NCBI RefSeq assembly: GCF_000953635.1
Contig: NZ_LN614830.1
Span: 1,417,001-1,481,000, forward strand
DNA: 64,000 nt
Direction: 5' to 3'
Origin: Legionella micdadei
GTDB taxonomy: Bacteria > Pseudomonadota > Gammaproteobacteria > Legionellales > Legionellaceae
Shown here: positions 28,145 through 37,293 of the stretch, in pieces
Numbering within the stretch: position 1 is the stretch's first letter
Layout: each line of letters begins with the position of its first letter
The notes under the pieces: model-generated
The model's input: only the letters and a program-made list of their open reading frames with translations
Database searches by the model: none
Told to the model about the DNA's origin: nothing
Made by a program: the position numbers and the translations under genes

Positions 28145-30367
28145 CTAAAGTGTAGGTAAAATTTTATCAACCCATTTAGGCAGATACCAATTAAATTGCT
28201 TAAGTAAGATCATTGTAGCTGGTACTAAAAATGTACGAATTAAAAATGCATCAACAAAAATTGCCACTGCTATACCTAAACCGAAAGCTTTTACAATCAG
28301 GATGTCTGCTACCAAAAATGAAAAACATATGCACATAACTATTATTGCCGCGCTAGTAATTATTTTACTGCTTTTCTCGATACCGAAGATAATGCTTGCT
28401 TTATTGTCACCATAAAGTTCGTAAGACTCTTTAATACGCGTTAATAGAAACACTTCATAATCCATTGAGAATCCAAACAAAGCACAGAAAATGATGACAA
28501 GAAGGCTAATATCGAGAAATCCTTGCGGTTCAAAATTAAGGAGAGAGTGTAAATAACCTTCTTGAAATACCATCACCAATGCACCATAACACGCACAAAG
28601 GCTTAAGATATTCATGAGAATTGCTTTTAGTGGCAAAATGACAGATCGTAATAAAATAAGCAAAATGACATAGCTGGATACCATAATCCATAAAATTGCA
28701 TAGGGTAGAATTTGGGAAATACAATTAAGTAAATCGATATTGCTTACTGGGGTACCTGTTAACTGTTTATTTATTCCTTTTTTAATTGGCATTGACTGCA
28801 ATTTATTAATCAAGGATCGAGTTTGCGGGGAATCAGCGGAATACCTACTGATGATAGTCATTACTGTTAAGTAATGGCGTGTTGTTGTTTCTAATAATTT
28901 CTTAACTCCTTGACTAATTAATCCTTTGTGAAAATTGTATAAAGAATAATATTGATATTGAGTTAAACTTGAATCGGTGTTGACAACACTAATCACTTTT
29001 TTTATGAGGTCGTCATCTTCTAGTTGATGGGCAAGATCGTATATTTTTTTTATATTGTTTTTCGATAATATCCTATTGTGTTCTGCCTGTAATAATACAA
29101 GGATAGGGGTAAGTTCATTAATATCAAATTTATTTTCATAGTTATTAAAAAATACACGATGTTCTGATTGATTTGGAAAAATGTGAAAATCGGAGACACC
29201 AAATTTGGCAGATATAAAAGGGTAACCAAGCAGTAATAAAAAACCTAATATAGAAAAAAAGTAGAGAATTGGTCGGTGAACTACTTTTTCAGCCAGCCAA
29301 TGCCAGAAATTGAAACTAACCCTGCTTTTTTTAAACAATCTTATTGATAACAAGTCAATCCTTTGCCCTAAAACAGAAAGAATTGCAGGTAAAAGGATGA
29401 TTGCCATTAATACTGCGATAAAAACCGCTGTTAATCCACCTATAGCAATAGAAAACAAAATGTTAATTGGAAATAATAATAAGGCACTTAAACTTGCAAA
29501 AACAGCGAAACCACTAAAGAGAATCGCTTTGCCTGCTGTTGCTTGCGTGACAGCGACCGCTTCTACGACGGTCAATCTGTTCTTGAGTTCATCGCGAAAT
29601 CGACTAATAACAAATAATGCGTAGTCTAAGCTGAGACAAAGCCCTAGTAATAGAGCAATATTTAAGGTGAAGACTGAAAGCGAAAAAAAATGGCCAAATA
29701 AATAGAGTACGGTAAGAATTACCAATGCACTGCCACCCCCTAAAATAATTGGCAATAACGCAGAAATGAGAGTACCAAATACAAGGATTAACGTGATAAG
29801 TGAAATCGGTGTGGCAATAAAATCTGCTTTATAAAGATCTGTTTGTGTTTGTTTATTAACATCATCAATAAAAATTGGCTCCCCACCAATTTGGATGGTC
29901 ATGTTTTTGGGTGTTTTTATAAGTGACTTAAGGTCATTTAATAATTTGTCACTCACTTGATTTTGGCTTTTTATAATAACAACGACATAAGAGGTATGCT
30001 TATCTTTTGATATCTGTTTTTTATTCTCATTGGGGTAAATTATTATTGTCTTGAGTGGAAAATTTTTTATTCCACTTAATGATTTTTTGACTTTATTTGT
30101 ATAGTTTACACTTGTAGCCAGTAGGTTTTTACTCGTATATATAATAAATAACTTATTGTAATTATTATAATTTAATTCTTTATTTAAGTATCGTTTTACT
30201 TGTTCGCTTTTTGACTTTTCGCTAAAAAATCCAGTTATCTTGAAGGGTTCTGTAATATGTGTCATGAAGGGTAAGCAGGTGACGCTCAATAAAATCCATA
30301 AACCTATAATAGGCCATCGAAAATGATAAATTAATTTCCCTAAACGGTAGAATGCGCTAACTTCCAT
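28145..30367 (-). CDS. MMPL/RND-family exporter
   Basis: A 740-residue membrane protein with the MMPL duplication. TM1 is near residues 14-34, a large extracytoplasmic loop follows, then about five helices with GLCLSLDYALFVISRFRDEL. A second loop follows, then the second helix bundle with FCALFGFSMDYEVFLLTRIKESYE. The paired S-x-D-Y-x-x-F signatures carry the proton-relay Asp. Such proteins export lipids, hopanoids or drugs. No membrane-fusion or outer-membrane partner is adjacent. It is divergent from the patatin gene. Confidence 0.88.
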   Translation of the reverse strand: MEVSAFYRLGKLIYHFRWPIIGLWILLSVTCLPFMTHITEPFKITGFFSEKSKSEQVKRYLNKELNYNNYNKLFIIYTSKNLLATSVNYTNKVKKSLSGIKNFPLKTIIIYPNENKKQISKDKHTSYVVVIIKSQNQVSDKLLNDLKSLIKTPKNMTIQIGGEPIFIDDVNKQTQTDLYKADFIATPISLITLILVFGTLISALLPIILGGGSALVILTVLYLFGHFFSLSVFTLNIALLLGLCLSLDYALFVISRFRDELKNRLTVVEAVAVTQATAGKAILFSGFAVFASLSALLLFPINILFSIAIGGLTAVFIAVLMAIILLPAILSVLGQRIDLLSIRLFKKSRVSFNFWHWLAEKVVHRPILYFFSILGFLLLLGYPFISAKFGVSDFHIFPNQSEHRVFFNNYENKFDINELTPILVLLQAEHNRILSKNNIKKIYDLAHQLEDDDLIKKVISVVNTDSSLTQYQYYSLYNFHKGLISQGVKKLLETTTRHYLTVMTIISRYSADSPQTRSLINKLQSMPIKKGINKQLTGTPVSNIDLLNCISQILPYAILWIMVSSYVILLILLRSVILPLKAILMNILSLCACYGALVMVFQEGYLHSLLNFEPQGFLDISLLVIIFCALFGFSMDYEVFLLTRIKESYELYGDNKASIIFGIEKSSKIITSAAIIVMCICFSFLVADILIVKAFGLGIAVAIFVDAFLIRTFLVPATMILLKQFNWYLPKWVDKILPTL

Positions 30368-30520
30368 CGCTATTCTCCTACCTTCAGTACCAAATATCCA
30401 TTGAGTTTAAAAATAAATAAATTATCTATTGAGCTTAGTATGACGGCAATGACTTTGCTTTTAGATCGAAATTTTGCTTTATTTAGATATATGCTTCCTT
30501 ACTTAACTTCATGATTTATA

Positions 30521-32299
30521 ATGATAGAACTGCTTGACATCTTGAGAAAATCCGTTTTGTTTTCTTGTTTACAAGAAAATGAATTGCAGGATCTTGCTAG
30601 CAAATTTGTACTAATCGACTTAAAAGAAGGGGAAATCCTGTTCTCGCGAGGTGATAAACCAGATTCCATCTATCTTGTAATCTCCGGTAATGTTGTGAGT
30701 TACCTTATCGATAAAAATAATCAGCCTGAGATAATTGGGAATGTCGAGCAAGGGCAGATTGTCGGTGAATCAGGTGTGTTATCTAATCAACCACGTATGC
30801 TTTCTGTTAAAGCAACAACCCCCTCGCAACTGGCTCAATTGTCTGCCGAACGGTTTAAAGCCTTATGTGATAATAATCCTGTTATTCTGCAAGAAACCAT
30901 TAAAATCGTGATTGAGCGATCCCAACGCACGATGAATTTCATTGCTGATGAATCAACTCAGCAGTGGCATATCGTTATCCCTGCAAATTCTCAAGTTTCT
31001 ATTAAGAATTTCAGCATAAGATTAAAAAAGAATTTAACAAATTACCAAGACATATCATTTTTTGAAGGTGATGATGTCGATAATATTAAGGAAGAGATGT
31101 CGAGATTAGGTAGGCATAAAAACCGAATGATTTTATTAATAAATTCTCCTGAAGTTTTATCGGAACTACTCGAATTAAACAAGAATAATACAATTTACTT
31201 GTTGGCTGATAATCAAGCTAACGTGGATGTTGATTTGAAAATTCTTAATCTAATCAATAATAAAAAAAACAAAATCTATATCAAGTCTGAATTAGTTATA
31301 TTACATTCTGATGATGTCGAAATCCCTGTTAATACAATAAAATGGCTCGAAAAAGCTTCGTTTTCTTTTCATTATCAAATTAAACAAAATAGGGATGCGG
31401 ATTATCAACGGTTTTTACGTTTTATTAATGGTACAGCTACTGCGCTTGTCTTGGGCGGAGGAGGGGCAAAGGGTTGGTTTCATGTCGGATTAATTAAGGC
31501 TTTAACCGAAATGAACATTGAAATTGATGCGATAGGTGGTGTTAGTGCTGGAGCAATTGTTGGCGCGTGTTATTTAATTGATCCTGAATTTAATTTGGTT
31601 GTTGATAAGTTAAAGCGAATTACCAGCGCATTCTATCGCATCACAAAATTTAAAAATTTAACTTGGCCTTTGGTCTCATTGTTTAAATCGTCCGACGCTA
31701 TAGCTTCATTGCAAGAAATATTTCATGAGATAAAAATTGAGGATTTATGGCGACCTTTTTTCTGTGTAACGGCTAACCTATCCATGTGCTGTGAATCTGT
31801 TCATTATCACGGAGAACTCCCTTCTTTAATTATGGCAAGCAATTCAATTCCAGGAGTGCTGCCGCCTTTGATTATCAATGGACAATTGCATTATGACGGC
31901 GGATTAATTAACAATTTGCCAATCGATATAATGCGTAATCGAATAGGTAACCAGAACAGGATTATCGCTTCAAGCCTCTCGACAAACAGCATCGATGATA
32001 CGGTTTATCATTTTCCGCAAGAAACCAATCTGATCCGATTTTTAATGGCTCGATTTGGAAGGGGTAAGAAAAGTTACCCGATTATTTGGGATAACTTCAT
32101 CAAAGCGATTTTAATGGGATCCTCCTTAAAGGAACAACAAAATTGTCAATATGCAGATTTTGTAATAAACTCTGACTTAAGCCATTTTAGTATCTATTAT
32201 TTAAATAAGAACCAAGAACAGGAATTACTGCAATTGGGTTATGAAGAAGGGATAAAATTGATAAATTCTAATGTGAGAATTTACAATGATCGGATTTAA
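30521..32299 (+). CDS. Patatin-like phospholipase with N-terminal cyclic-nucleotide-binding domain
   Basis: A 592-residue protein. A Crp-like CNBD covers about residues 1-130 (LKEGEILFSRGDKPDSIYLV, then GQIVGESGVLS). A linker domain of about 160 residues is followed by a patatin domain from about 302: oxyanion loop LGGGGAKGWFHVG, nucleophile Ser342 in GGVSAGAIVGA and Asp459 in DGGLINNLP. This is the layout of the neuropathy-target-esterase group, lysophospholipases or phospholipases gated by a CNBD-like domain, which in many members no longer binds cNMP. No signal peptide is seen. Patatin-like effectors are well known in Legionella, but secretion is not shown here. The last 14 bases overlap the next gene, so the two are coupled. 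Confidence 0.88.
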   Translation: MIELLDILRKSVLFSCLQENELQDLASKFVLIDLKEGEILFSRGDKPDSIYLVISGNVVSYLIDKNNQPEIIGNVEQGQIVGESGVLSNQPRMLSVKATTPSQLAQLSAERFKALCDNNPVILQETIKIVIERSQRTMNFIADESTQQWHIVIPANSQVSIKNFSIRLKKNLTNYQDISFFEGDDVDNIKEEMSRLGRHKNRMILLINSPEVLSELLELNKNNTIYLLADNQANVDVDLKILNLINNKKNKIYIKSELVILHSDDVEIPVNTIKWLEKASFSFHYQIKQNRDADYQRFLRFINGTATALVLGGGGAKGWFHVGLIKALTEMNIEIDAIGGVSAGAIVGACYLIDPEFNLVVDKLKRITSAFYRITKFKNLTWPLVSLFKSSDAIASLQEIFHEIKIEDLWRPFFCVTANLSMCCESVHYHGELPSLIMASNSIPGVLPPLIINGQLHYDGGLINNLPIDIMRNRIGNQNRIIASSLSTNSIDDTVYHFPQETNLIRFLMARFGRGKKSYPIIWDNFIKAILMGSSLKEQQNCQYADFVINSDLSHFSIYYLNKNQEQELLQLGYEEGIKLINSNVRIYNDRI

Positions 32300-33014
32300 A
32301 ATACTCAGTTTATACAATAAATTTTTACAATATTTGGGGAAACATGGTGTTTTTGAGGATATTCCTTATCCTGATGTATTGACTAATTTCCCTCAGGCGA
32401 AAATTTTTGAGAATAATTTTTCAGCAATCCGTGATGAGTATTTGCATTATTTAAAACTCAATTTACCACGTCCTACTTTAATGCAGTTGGGGTTACATGG
32501 TGGTAATAATGGGAGTACCCTGCCTTGGAATGACTATTCTACCGAAAAAAAAGAGGAAGCTGATTGGACCACGGTATTTTTGAAATTAGATAGCAAAATT
32601 GTTGATAAGAATTCTGAATATTTTCCTAAAACGGTAGAATTATTAAAAAGTATGCCAAACGTAGTGAATGTGTTTTTCTCACAGTTAGGACCCCAATCAA
32701 CCATTGAGCCCCATTACGGGTATATGAAAGGTTTTTTGCGGTATCATTTAGGACTGATTATTCCTGATGATAGCCTTTGTTACTTGGAGGTAGATGGAAG
32801 TTTACATTATTGGAAACCAGGAGGAAGTGTCGTTTTCGATGATATGTTTCTGCACGCAGCTTATAATAAATCAAACGAAGTAAGAGTAATCCTATTTATT
32901 GATTTCTACAGGCCTCTTCCTTTCCCCTATGATTGGATGAATCGAAAAATCGCAAATTTATTGATGAAAAATAAATTTGTAAAAAAAGCTGAAAAAATAA
33001 TAAATAACTTCTAA
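32286..33014 (+). CDS. Aspartyl/asparaginyl beta-hydroxylase-family dioxygenase, second copy
   Basis: A 242-residue Fe(II)/2-oxoglutarate oxygenase paralogous to the protein at 22379. The iron His are in TIEPHYGYMKGFLRYHLGL and VVFDDMFLHAAYNKSN, and the cosubstrate Arg region is RVILFIDFYRPLPFPYDWMN. It starts within the end of the patatin-phospholipase gene (14-base overlap), implying co-translation and a shared lipid-related role, for example acyl-chain hydroxylation. That role is inference from context. Confidence 0.83.
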   Translation: MIGFKILSLYNKFLQYLGKHGVFEDIPYPDVLTNFPQAKIFENNFSAIRDEYLHYLKLNLPRPTLMQLGLHGGNNGSTLPWNDYSTEKKEEADWTTVFLKLDSKIVDKNSEYFPKTVELLKSMPNVVNVFFSQLGPQSTIEPHYGYMKGFLRYHLGLIIPDDSLCYLEVDGSLHYWKPGGSVVFDDMFLHAAYNKSNEVRVILFIDFYRPLPFPYDWMNRKIANLLMKNKFVKKAEKIINNF

Positions 33015-33021
33015 AGCCATT

Positions 33022-34284
33022 TCATTGAGGTTCTTTAACCCAGAGCAATATTGCTCCACCAATAATGAAAAAAGGTAATAATACGGCCATGCCCAGGCGT
33101 TGATTATCAAAATAAGTAGTAAAAATCCCAACGAGCAAAGGGCCTAAAAAGCTAGTTACTTTACCCGTGAATGAATATAAACCATACATTCGCGTGATTT
33201 CGTTTGGTTTAGCTAAACGGGCGAGAAAGGTTCTGCTTGCTGCTTGTACTGGACCAACAAAAATACCCAGTGTGGGTGCTAAAAACCAAAATAATGTACC
33301 GGATGTTACTGTTAATAAAAGGCAAAAGGTCATGAGCAAACCGAGTAAAGCAATCAGGACAGTATTTTTCGAACCGACCCAATCATCGACCCAGGCAAAT
33401 AAGGCTGCGCCTAAGCCTGCTGAAATATTCATAATTATTCCAAAAACGACAATATCATCGACGCTTAAGTCAAAAGTTCCCGCGGCGTATATTCCGCCTA
33501 AAGCAAATAAAGTATTCAAACCGTCCATGTAAATAATGCGCGCGATTAAAAAAAGCGAGAGATTCTTTTGCTGAGGTAAATTTTTAAGAGTAATGAAAAG
33601 TTCCTTAATTCCTTTTTTTACTGCAGCATTGACGGGTAAATAATTTTTATTTGGAGTTTGAACAATCAAAAACAATGGCAGACTAAAGATGATTAGCCAG
33701 ATGACAACTAATAAAGCGACTGCGCGAATGTTTCCCGCATCTGCCTTGTTTAGGCCAATGTGACCATTAATGATAATGAATAAAGCGATCAATAAACAAA
33801 AAATTCCCCCCAAATAGCCAGAACCCCATCCCCAACCTGATATACGGCCAAGGTATTCTTGAGGTGCTATTTTAGGTAAAAATGTATTGTAGAAAACAGT
33901 GCTTTCCTCTAAAGCAAAATTGCTAATAAAAACGCAAATCAAAGTCAAGGCAATTGAGTTTGGTTTAGGGTACGCAAACCATAAAAGAGCTGTGGTTATA
34001 ATTCCTAAATAAGTAAAACAGAATAACCAACGCTTATGCTGTCCGCCATAATCCGCGATAGCACCAAGGAAAGGGCTTACAATGGCAATTAAAAATGCAG
34101 AAGCAGAAATGGTATATCCCCAAAAGGTAGTGCCATCAATGGCATTGGGTGCAATTTTTTTTGAGAAATAGGTAGCAAAAACAAAAGTAAGGATCACAAC
34201 AAAGTAGGATGAACTGGCAAAATCATAAAGTGCCCAAGCGATAATCTCTTTAGTATTAGTGATCTTTAGACGGTTTTTAATCAC
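33022..34284 (-). CDS. UMF1/Atg22-like MFS transporter
   Basis: A 420-residue carrier with 12 predicted membrane helices. The opening IIAWALYDFASSSYFVVILT and the loop IADYGGQHKRWLF are the signature of the UMF1 family, which includes the yeast vacuolar amino-acid effluxer Atg22. In bacteria the substrate is mostly unknown. It is convergent with the hydroxylase gene, with seven bases between the stops. Confidence 0.87.
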   Translation of the reverse strand: MIKNRLKITNTKEIIAWALYDFASSSYFVVILTFVFATYFSKKIAPNAIDGTTFWGYTISASAFLIAIVSPFLGAIADYGGQHKRWLFCFTYLGIITTALLWFAYPKPNSIALTLICVFISNFALEESTVFYNTFLPKIAPQEYLGRISGWGWGSGYLGGIFCLLIALFIIINGHIGLNKADAGNIRAVALLVVIWLIIFSLPLFLIVQTPNKNYLPVNAAVKKGIKELFITLKNLPQQKNLSLFLIARIIYMDGLNTLFALGGIYAAGTFDLSVDDIVVFGIIMNISAGLGAALFAWVDDWVGSKNTVLIALLGLLMTFCLLLTVTSGTLFWFLAPTLGIFVGPVQAASRTFLARLAKPNEITRMYGLYSFTGKVTSFLGPLLVGIFTTYFDNQRLGMAVLLPFFIIGGAILLWVKEPQ

Positions 34285-34405
34285 TGCAGTCCTTTTGCTT
34301 TGATCTCATGGAGAGGATATCGCAAATTTACCCGTTCAATCTACCCATTTAGTCAACGATACAAAATCCATTATCTATAATTAGTATAAAAACAAGAGAA
34401 TTAAT

Positions 34406-35815
34406 ATGATCGAAAAATTAAAAAAGGAATTTAAAAACAATATACTTATCCTGGGGTTCGGCAGTATTGGCCAAGCAATTCTACCCCTCTTATTCAGGCA
34501 TTTAACGATAACTTCTTCTCAAGTGATTATCATTTCCAAAAAACTAGAAGGCTTTTCTGTTGCTGAAAAATTTGGCCTTACGATAATGCCAAAAGAGGTT
34601 ACAAAGGAAAATTATATTGCTTTGTTGGCTAGTACCCTTAAGCAGGGGGATTTCTTACTAAATTTATCGGTAGGAATCTCTAGTCTTGATTTAATTAATT
34701 ACTGTCAAGCCCATCATATTTTATATTTGGATACCTGCACAGAACCTTGGGCAGGTCAATACGTTGATAAATCCTTATCTGTCTCGTCAAGGACTAACTA
34801 CGCGTTGCGCGAAGCTGTGTTAGAGAGCAAAAAGCCCAAAGGGTCGACTGCAATTCTTACTCACGGTGCTAATCCTGGTTTGGTATCTCATTTTGTAAAA
34901 CAAGCACTATGCAATTTGGCGTCAGATAATCATTTGAATATCAATGAGTTTAACCAAGATAATTCCTGGGCTCATTTAGCACAAACGTTAGGGATTAAAA
35001 CAATTCATATTGCAGAACGTGATTCGCAAATTTCTAATCGGGCTAAACAGCCAAACGAATTTGTAAACACTTGGTCAGTTGATGGACTCATTTCTGAAGC
35101 GAGCCAACCGGCAGAATTGGGGTGGGGTACTCATGAAAATCATTGGCCAGAAGACGCAAATAGATATTCATTTGGCTCAAATTGCGCAATTTATTTGAAT
35201 CGTTCAGGTGCATCTACGAAAGTACGAACTTGGACTCCTTCTTATGGATCTTTTAATGGGTTTTTAATTACCCATGCTGAAGCGATATCAATTGCTGATT
35301 ATTTGACTATTAAACATGGCGATAAGGTTTTTTATCGGCCTACAGTCCATTACGCTTATCATCCATGCCCGGACGCTGCTCTTTCGCTACACGAATTAGA
35401 AGGAAAAGAAGGGATGCTGCAAGCACAAAATCGGTTTCTTTTAAACGATATCAGTGAAGGAACAGACGAGTTAGGTGTTTTATTAATGGGAAATAAAAAA
35501 GGGGCTTATTGGTTTGGTTCACAACTGTCTATAGAAGAAGTACGAGAGTTAGTCCCTTTTAATAACGCAACCAGCTTACAGGTAGCTGCGGGAGTATTAG
35601 CTGGTATCATGTGGGGTATTCAAAACCCGACCAAGGGAGTGATTGAACCTGAACAGATGGATCATGAATATATTCTCAAATTGGCTCTTCCCTATTTGGG
35701 AAAAGTGGCTGGCTATTATACGAATTGGACTCCGTTGCAAGATCGGTCTACCCTTTTTTCAGCAAAATTGGATCAGCATGATCCGTGGCAATTTATTAAC
35801 TTTCGTGTTCATTAA
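34406..35815 (+). CDS. Homospermidine synthase-like protein (saccharopine dehydrogenase fold)
   Basis: A 469-residue NAD(P)-dependent enzyme. The Rossmann start is NILILGFGSIGQAILPLLFR, with YLDTCTEPWAGQY and ILTHGANPGLVSHFVKQAL in the first half. The catalytic domain contains GWGTHENHWPEDANRY and FNGFLITHAEAISIADYLT. This is the bacterial homospermidine synthase pattern: it joins putrescine units (or putrescine and spermidine) with NAD as transient acceptor. AAGAGAATTAAT precedes the ATG. It is a single gene with no other polyamine genes beside it. Confidence 0.88.
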   Translation: MIEKLKKEFKNNILILGFGSIGQAILPLLFRHLTITSSQVIIISKKLEGFSVAEKFGLTIMPKEVTKENYIALLASTLKQGDFLLNLSVGISSLDLINYCQAHHILYLDTCTEPWAGQYVDKSLSVSSRTNYALREAVLESKKPKGSTAILTHGANPGLVSHFVKQALCNLASDNHLNINEFNQDNSWAHLAQTLGIKTIHIAERDSQISNRAKQPNEFVNTWSVDGLISEASQPAELGWGTHENHWPEDANRYSFGSNCAIYLNRSGASTKVRTWTPSYGSFNGFLITHAEAISIADYLTIKHGDKVFYRPTVHYAYHPCPDAALSLHELEGKEGMLQAQNRFLLNDISEGTDELGVLLMGNKKGAYWFGSQLSIEEVRELVPFNNATSLQVAAGVLAGIMWGIQNPTKGVIEPEQMDHEYILKLALPYLGKVAGYYTNWTPLQDRSTLFSAKLDQHDPWQFINFRVH

Positions 35816-35841
35816 ATGAAATGGTTTGGATTTGAGTCCTT

Positions 35842-36129
35842 TTAAAATTTGGTTCCAATCCAAATGCCTATAACAAGCGCTATTAAGATGAGGGCGCTTA
35901 AAGGACCTAGATTTCCTGGTTTAAATAAAAATTCCACAGGGTGGATTTGAGCCATTTCTGAAATTTGGTTGGTTCCATAGATGCACAGTTCACCGGAGGG
36001 CAAAGAGCAGAATTGGTCTTTAGGACAAGCCTTTAAAATCGTCTGTTGCGCGCCAGTTCCGCAGGGAATCTTCGCCTCCTTCAATAACTTAAGCGTTAGG
36101 TCGGGGTGTTTCGTAAGCAATTCAGGCAT
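35842..36129 (-). CDS. Small tail-anchored hypothetical protein
   Basis: A 95-residue protein. It has a helical N-terminus (LLTKHPDLTLKLLKEAK), a short four-cysteine core (Cys in IPCGTGAQQ, KACPKDQFC and ELCIYG) and a single C-terminal membrane helix (LSALILIALVIGIWIG). I do not recognise it. It is the last gene of a tight four-gene minus-strand operon, 15 bases after the previous stop. The cysteine spacing could hold a metal or a disulfide (inference). Confidence 0.6.
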   Translation of the reverse strand: MPELLTKHPDLTLKLLKEAKIPCGTGAQQTILKACPKDQFCSLPSGELCIYGTNQISEMAQIHPVEFLFKPGNLGPLSALILIALVIGIWIGTKF

Positions 36130-36144
36130 GGCGGATCCTTAGTC

Positions 36145-36345
36145 CTAATATTTGGCTACACTATCGCTTGCTGGAAAAGTTTCTTCCAATGCTTCGTCCA
36201 ATAGTTCTTCTGTTCTAATTCTCTTAAGGCGGGTTGCAATTTTTGATTTAATTTTTTTTCCCGATGTAGTTTGGTATCTTGATTTTTTTAATCCTTGCTT
36301 TAGAGAAACTTTATGATCTAATTTTGTATCCCTATAAATATTCAT
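36145..36345 (-). CDS. Small basic hypothetical protein with TFPASD motif
   Basis: A 66-residue, Lys/Arg-rich protein ending in EELLDEALEETFPASDSVAKY. The LxETFPASD tail recurs in small stress-associated proteins of proteobacteria; its function is unknown. The ATG at 36345 has a perfect GGAGG seven bases upstream and is preferred over the TTG at 36357, which is part of that site. It lies 24 bases after the amidotransferase gene, third in the operon. Confidence 0.65.
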   Translation of the reverse strand: MNIYRDTKLDHKVSLKQGLKKSRYQTTSGKKIKSKIATRLKRIRTEELLDEALEETFPASDSVAKY

Positions 36346-36369
36346 AAATGCCTCCAAATAACAAATCGT

Positions 36370-37287
36370 TTAAAGATTAATATCTTGAGAAGTAATTCGT
36401 ATTTCCTCGTCCATATGACGGGCAACAATTAAAGTGTATTCTGGAACCTCTAACCATGTCGTCGCGTCTTCGGTTAATGGTTCTGAAGCAATTATGATGC
36501 TGGATTTTGTATCGCCTCCTTTCATTCGATATTCTTTCTCATAAAGCCCATAGGATTCCCCATAAGTGTACCAAAGAGAGTGATAGGCCGTATGAGTAGT
36601 CGGTCGGGATTCGGATGAAAACCAGCCATAATCTAAAACGAAGCGGGTGGCTGCAATAAATTTCCCATTTGTAATAAATAAATTAACCGGGGAATTAATT
36701 CGAATTTTATTTTTCCTTCTTACAAATTGTAAGATAGTTATTGTTTCAAAAACGGCGCTAATAATCTCTTTTGTTTCATAATCATTCTGCGATTTAGCAA
36801 GCTGCGATAACAGCAAGTAATAGATCCATTCGCTATCCGTTGTGCCTTTTATTTCTTTTTTATACTGTTCATCAATATATTCTAATAAATCATAGCGCAT
36901 AAGTTTGAAATCGTATAAAGCCCCATTATGTGCAAGGATTAAGTTAGTTTCGGGATAAGAAAAAGGGTGAACGTTTTGAATGCTAATAACCTGTTTATCA
37001 TTATAGGCAACACCCCGTAAATGAGCCAAAAGGCAATGAGGCATAATCTTTGAAGATAAATTACGAAGATTCTCATCATAAAATGGGAGGTAAGGCGTTT
37101 TATAAAGAAAGGGGAATTCGGGATTATGGGACTCGATATTCCATGCAGCCATGCCAAAACCCGCTAAATTTAATAGATGCGTCATGTAAATGGGATGATA
37201 ACTTTGCTTGATAAATGAGTTATCCGGCTTATATAAAAGCTCTTCAATCAAAATCGGTTTTCCAAGGTAAGATAGAACTCTGCACAT
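36370..37287 (-). CDS. Class II glutamine amidotransferase (YafJ-like)
   Basis: A 305-residue Ntn-hydrolase. Cys2 (MCRVLSYLGKP) is the catalytic nucleophile after Met removal. AHLRGVA and ILAHNGALYDF match the glutamine-site motifs, and TTDSEWIYYLLLS is the YafJ-type segment. It hydrolyses glutamine or a glutamyl-like amide; no synthase domain is attached, as in other YafJ proteins and the EgtC group. It starts six bases after the CNBD gene, so the two are surely co-transcribed. Confidence 0.88.
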   Translation of the reverse strand: MCRVLSYLGKPILIEELLYKPDNSFIKQSYHPIYMTHLLNLAGFGMAAWNIESHNPEFPFLYKTPYLPFYDENLRNLSSKIMPHCLLAHLRGVAYNDKQVISIQNVHPFSYPETNLILAHNGALYDFKLMRYDLLEYIDEQYKKEIKGTTDSEWIYYLLLSQLAKSQNDYETKEIISAVFETITILQFVRRKNKIRINSPVNLFITNGKFIAATRFVLDYGWFSSESRPTTHTAYHSLWYTYGESYGLYEKEYRMKGGDTKSSIIIASEPLTEDATTWLEVPEYTLIVARHMDEEIRITSQDINL

Positions 37288-37293
37288 ATCAAT

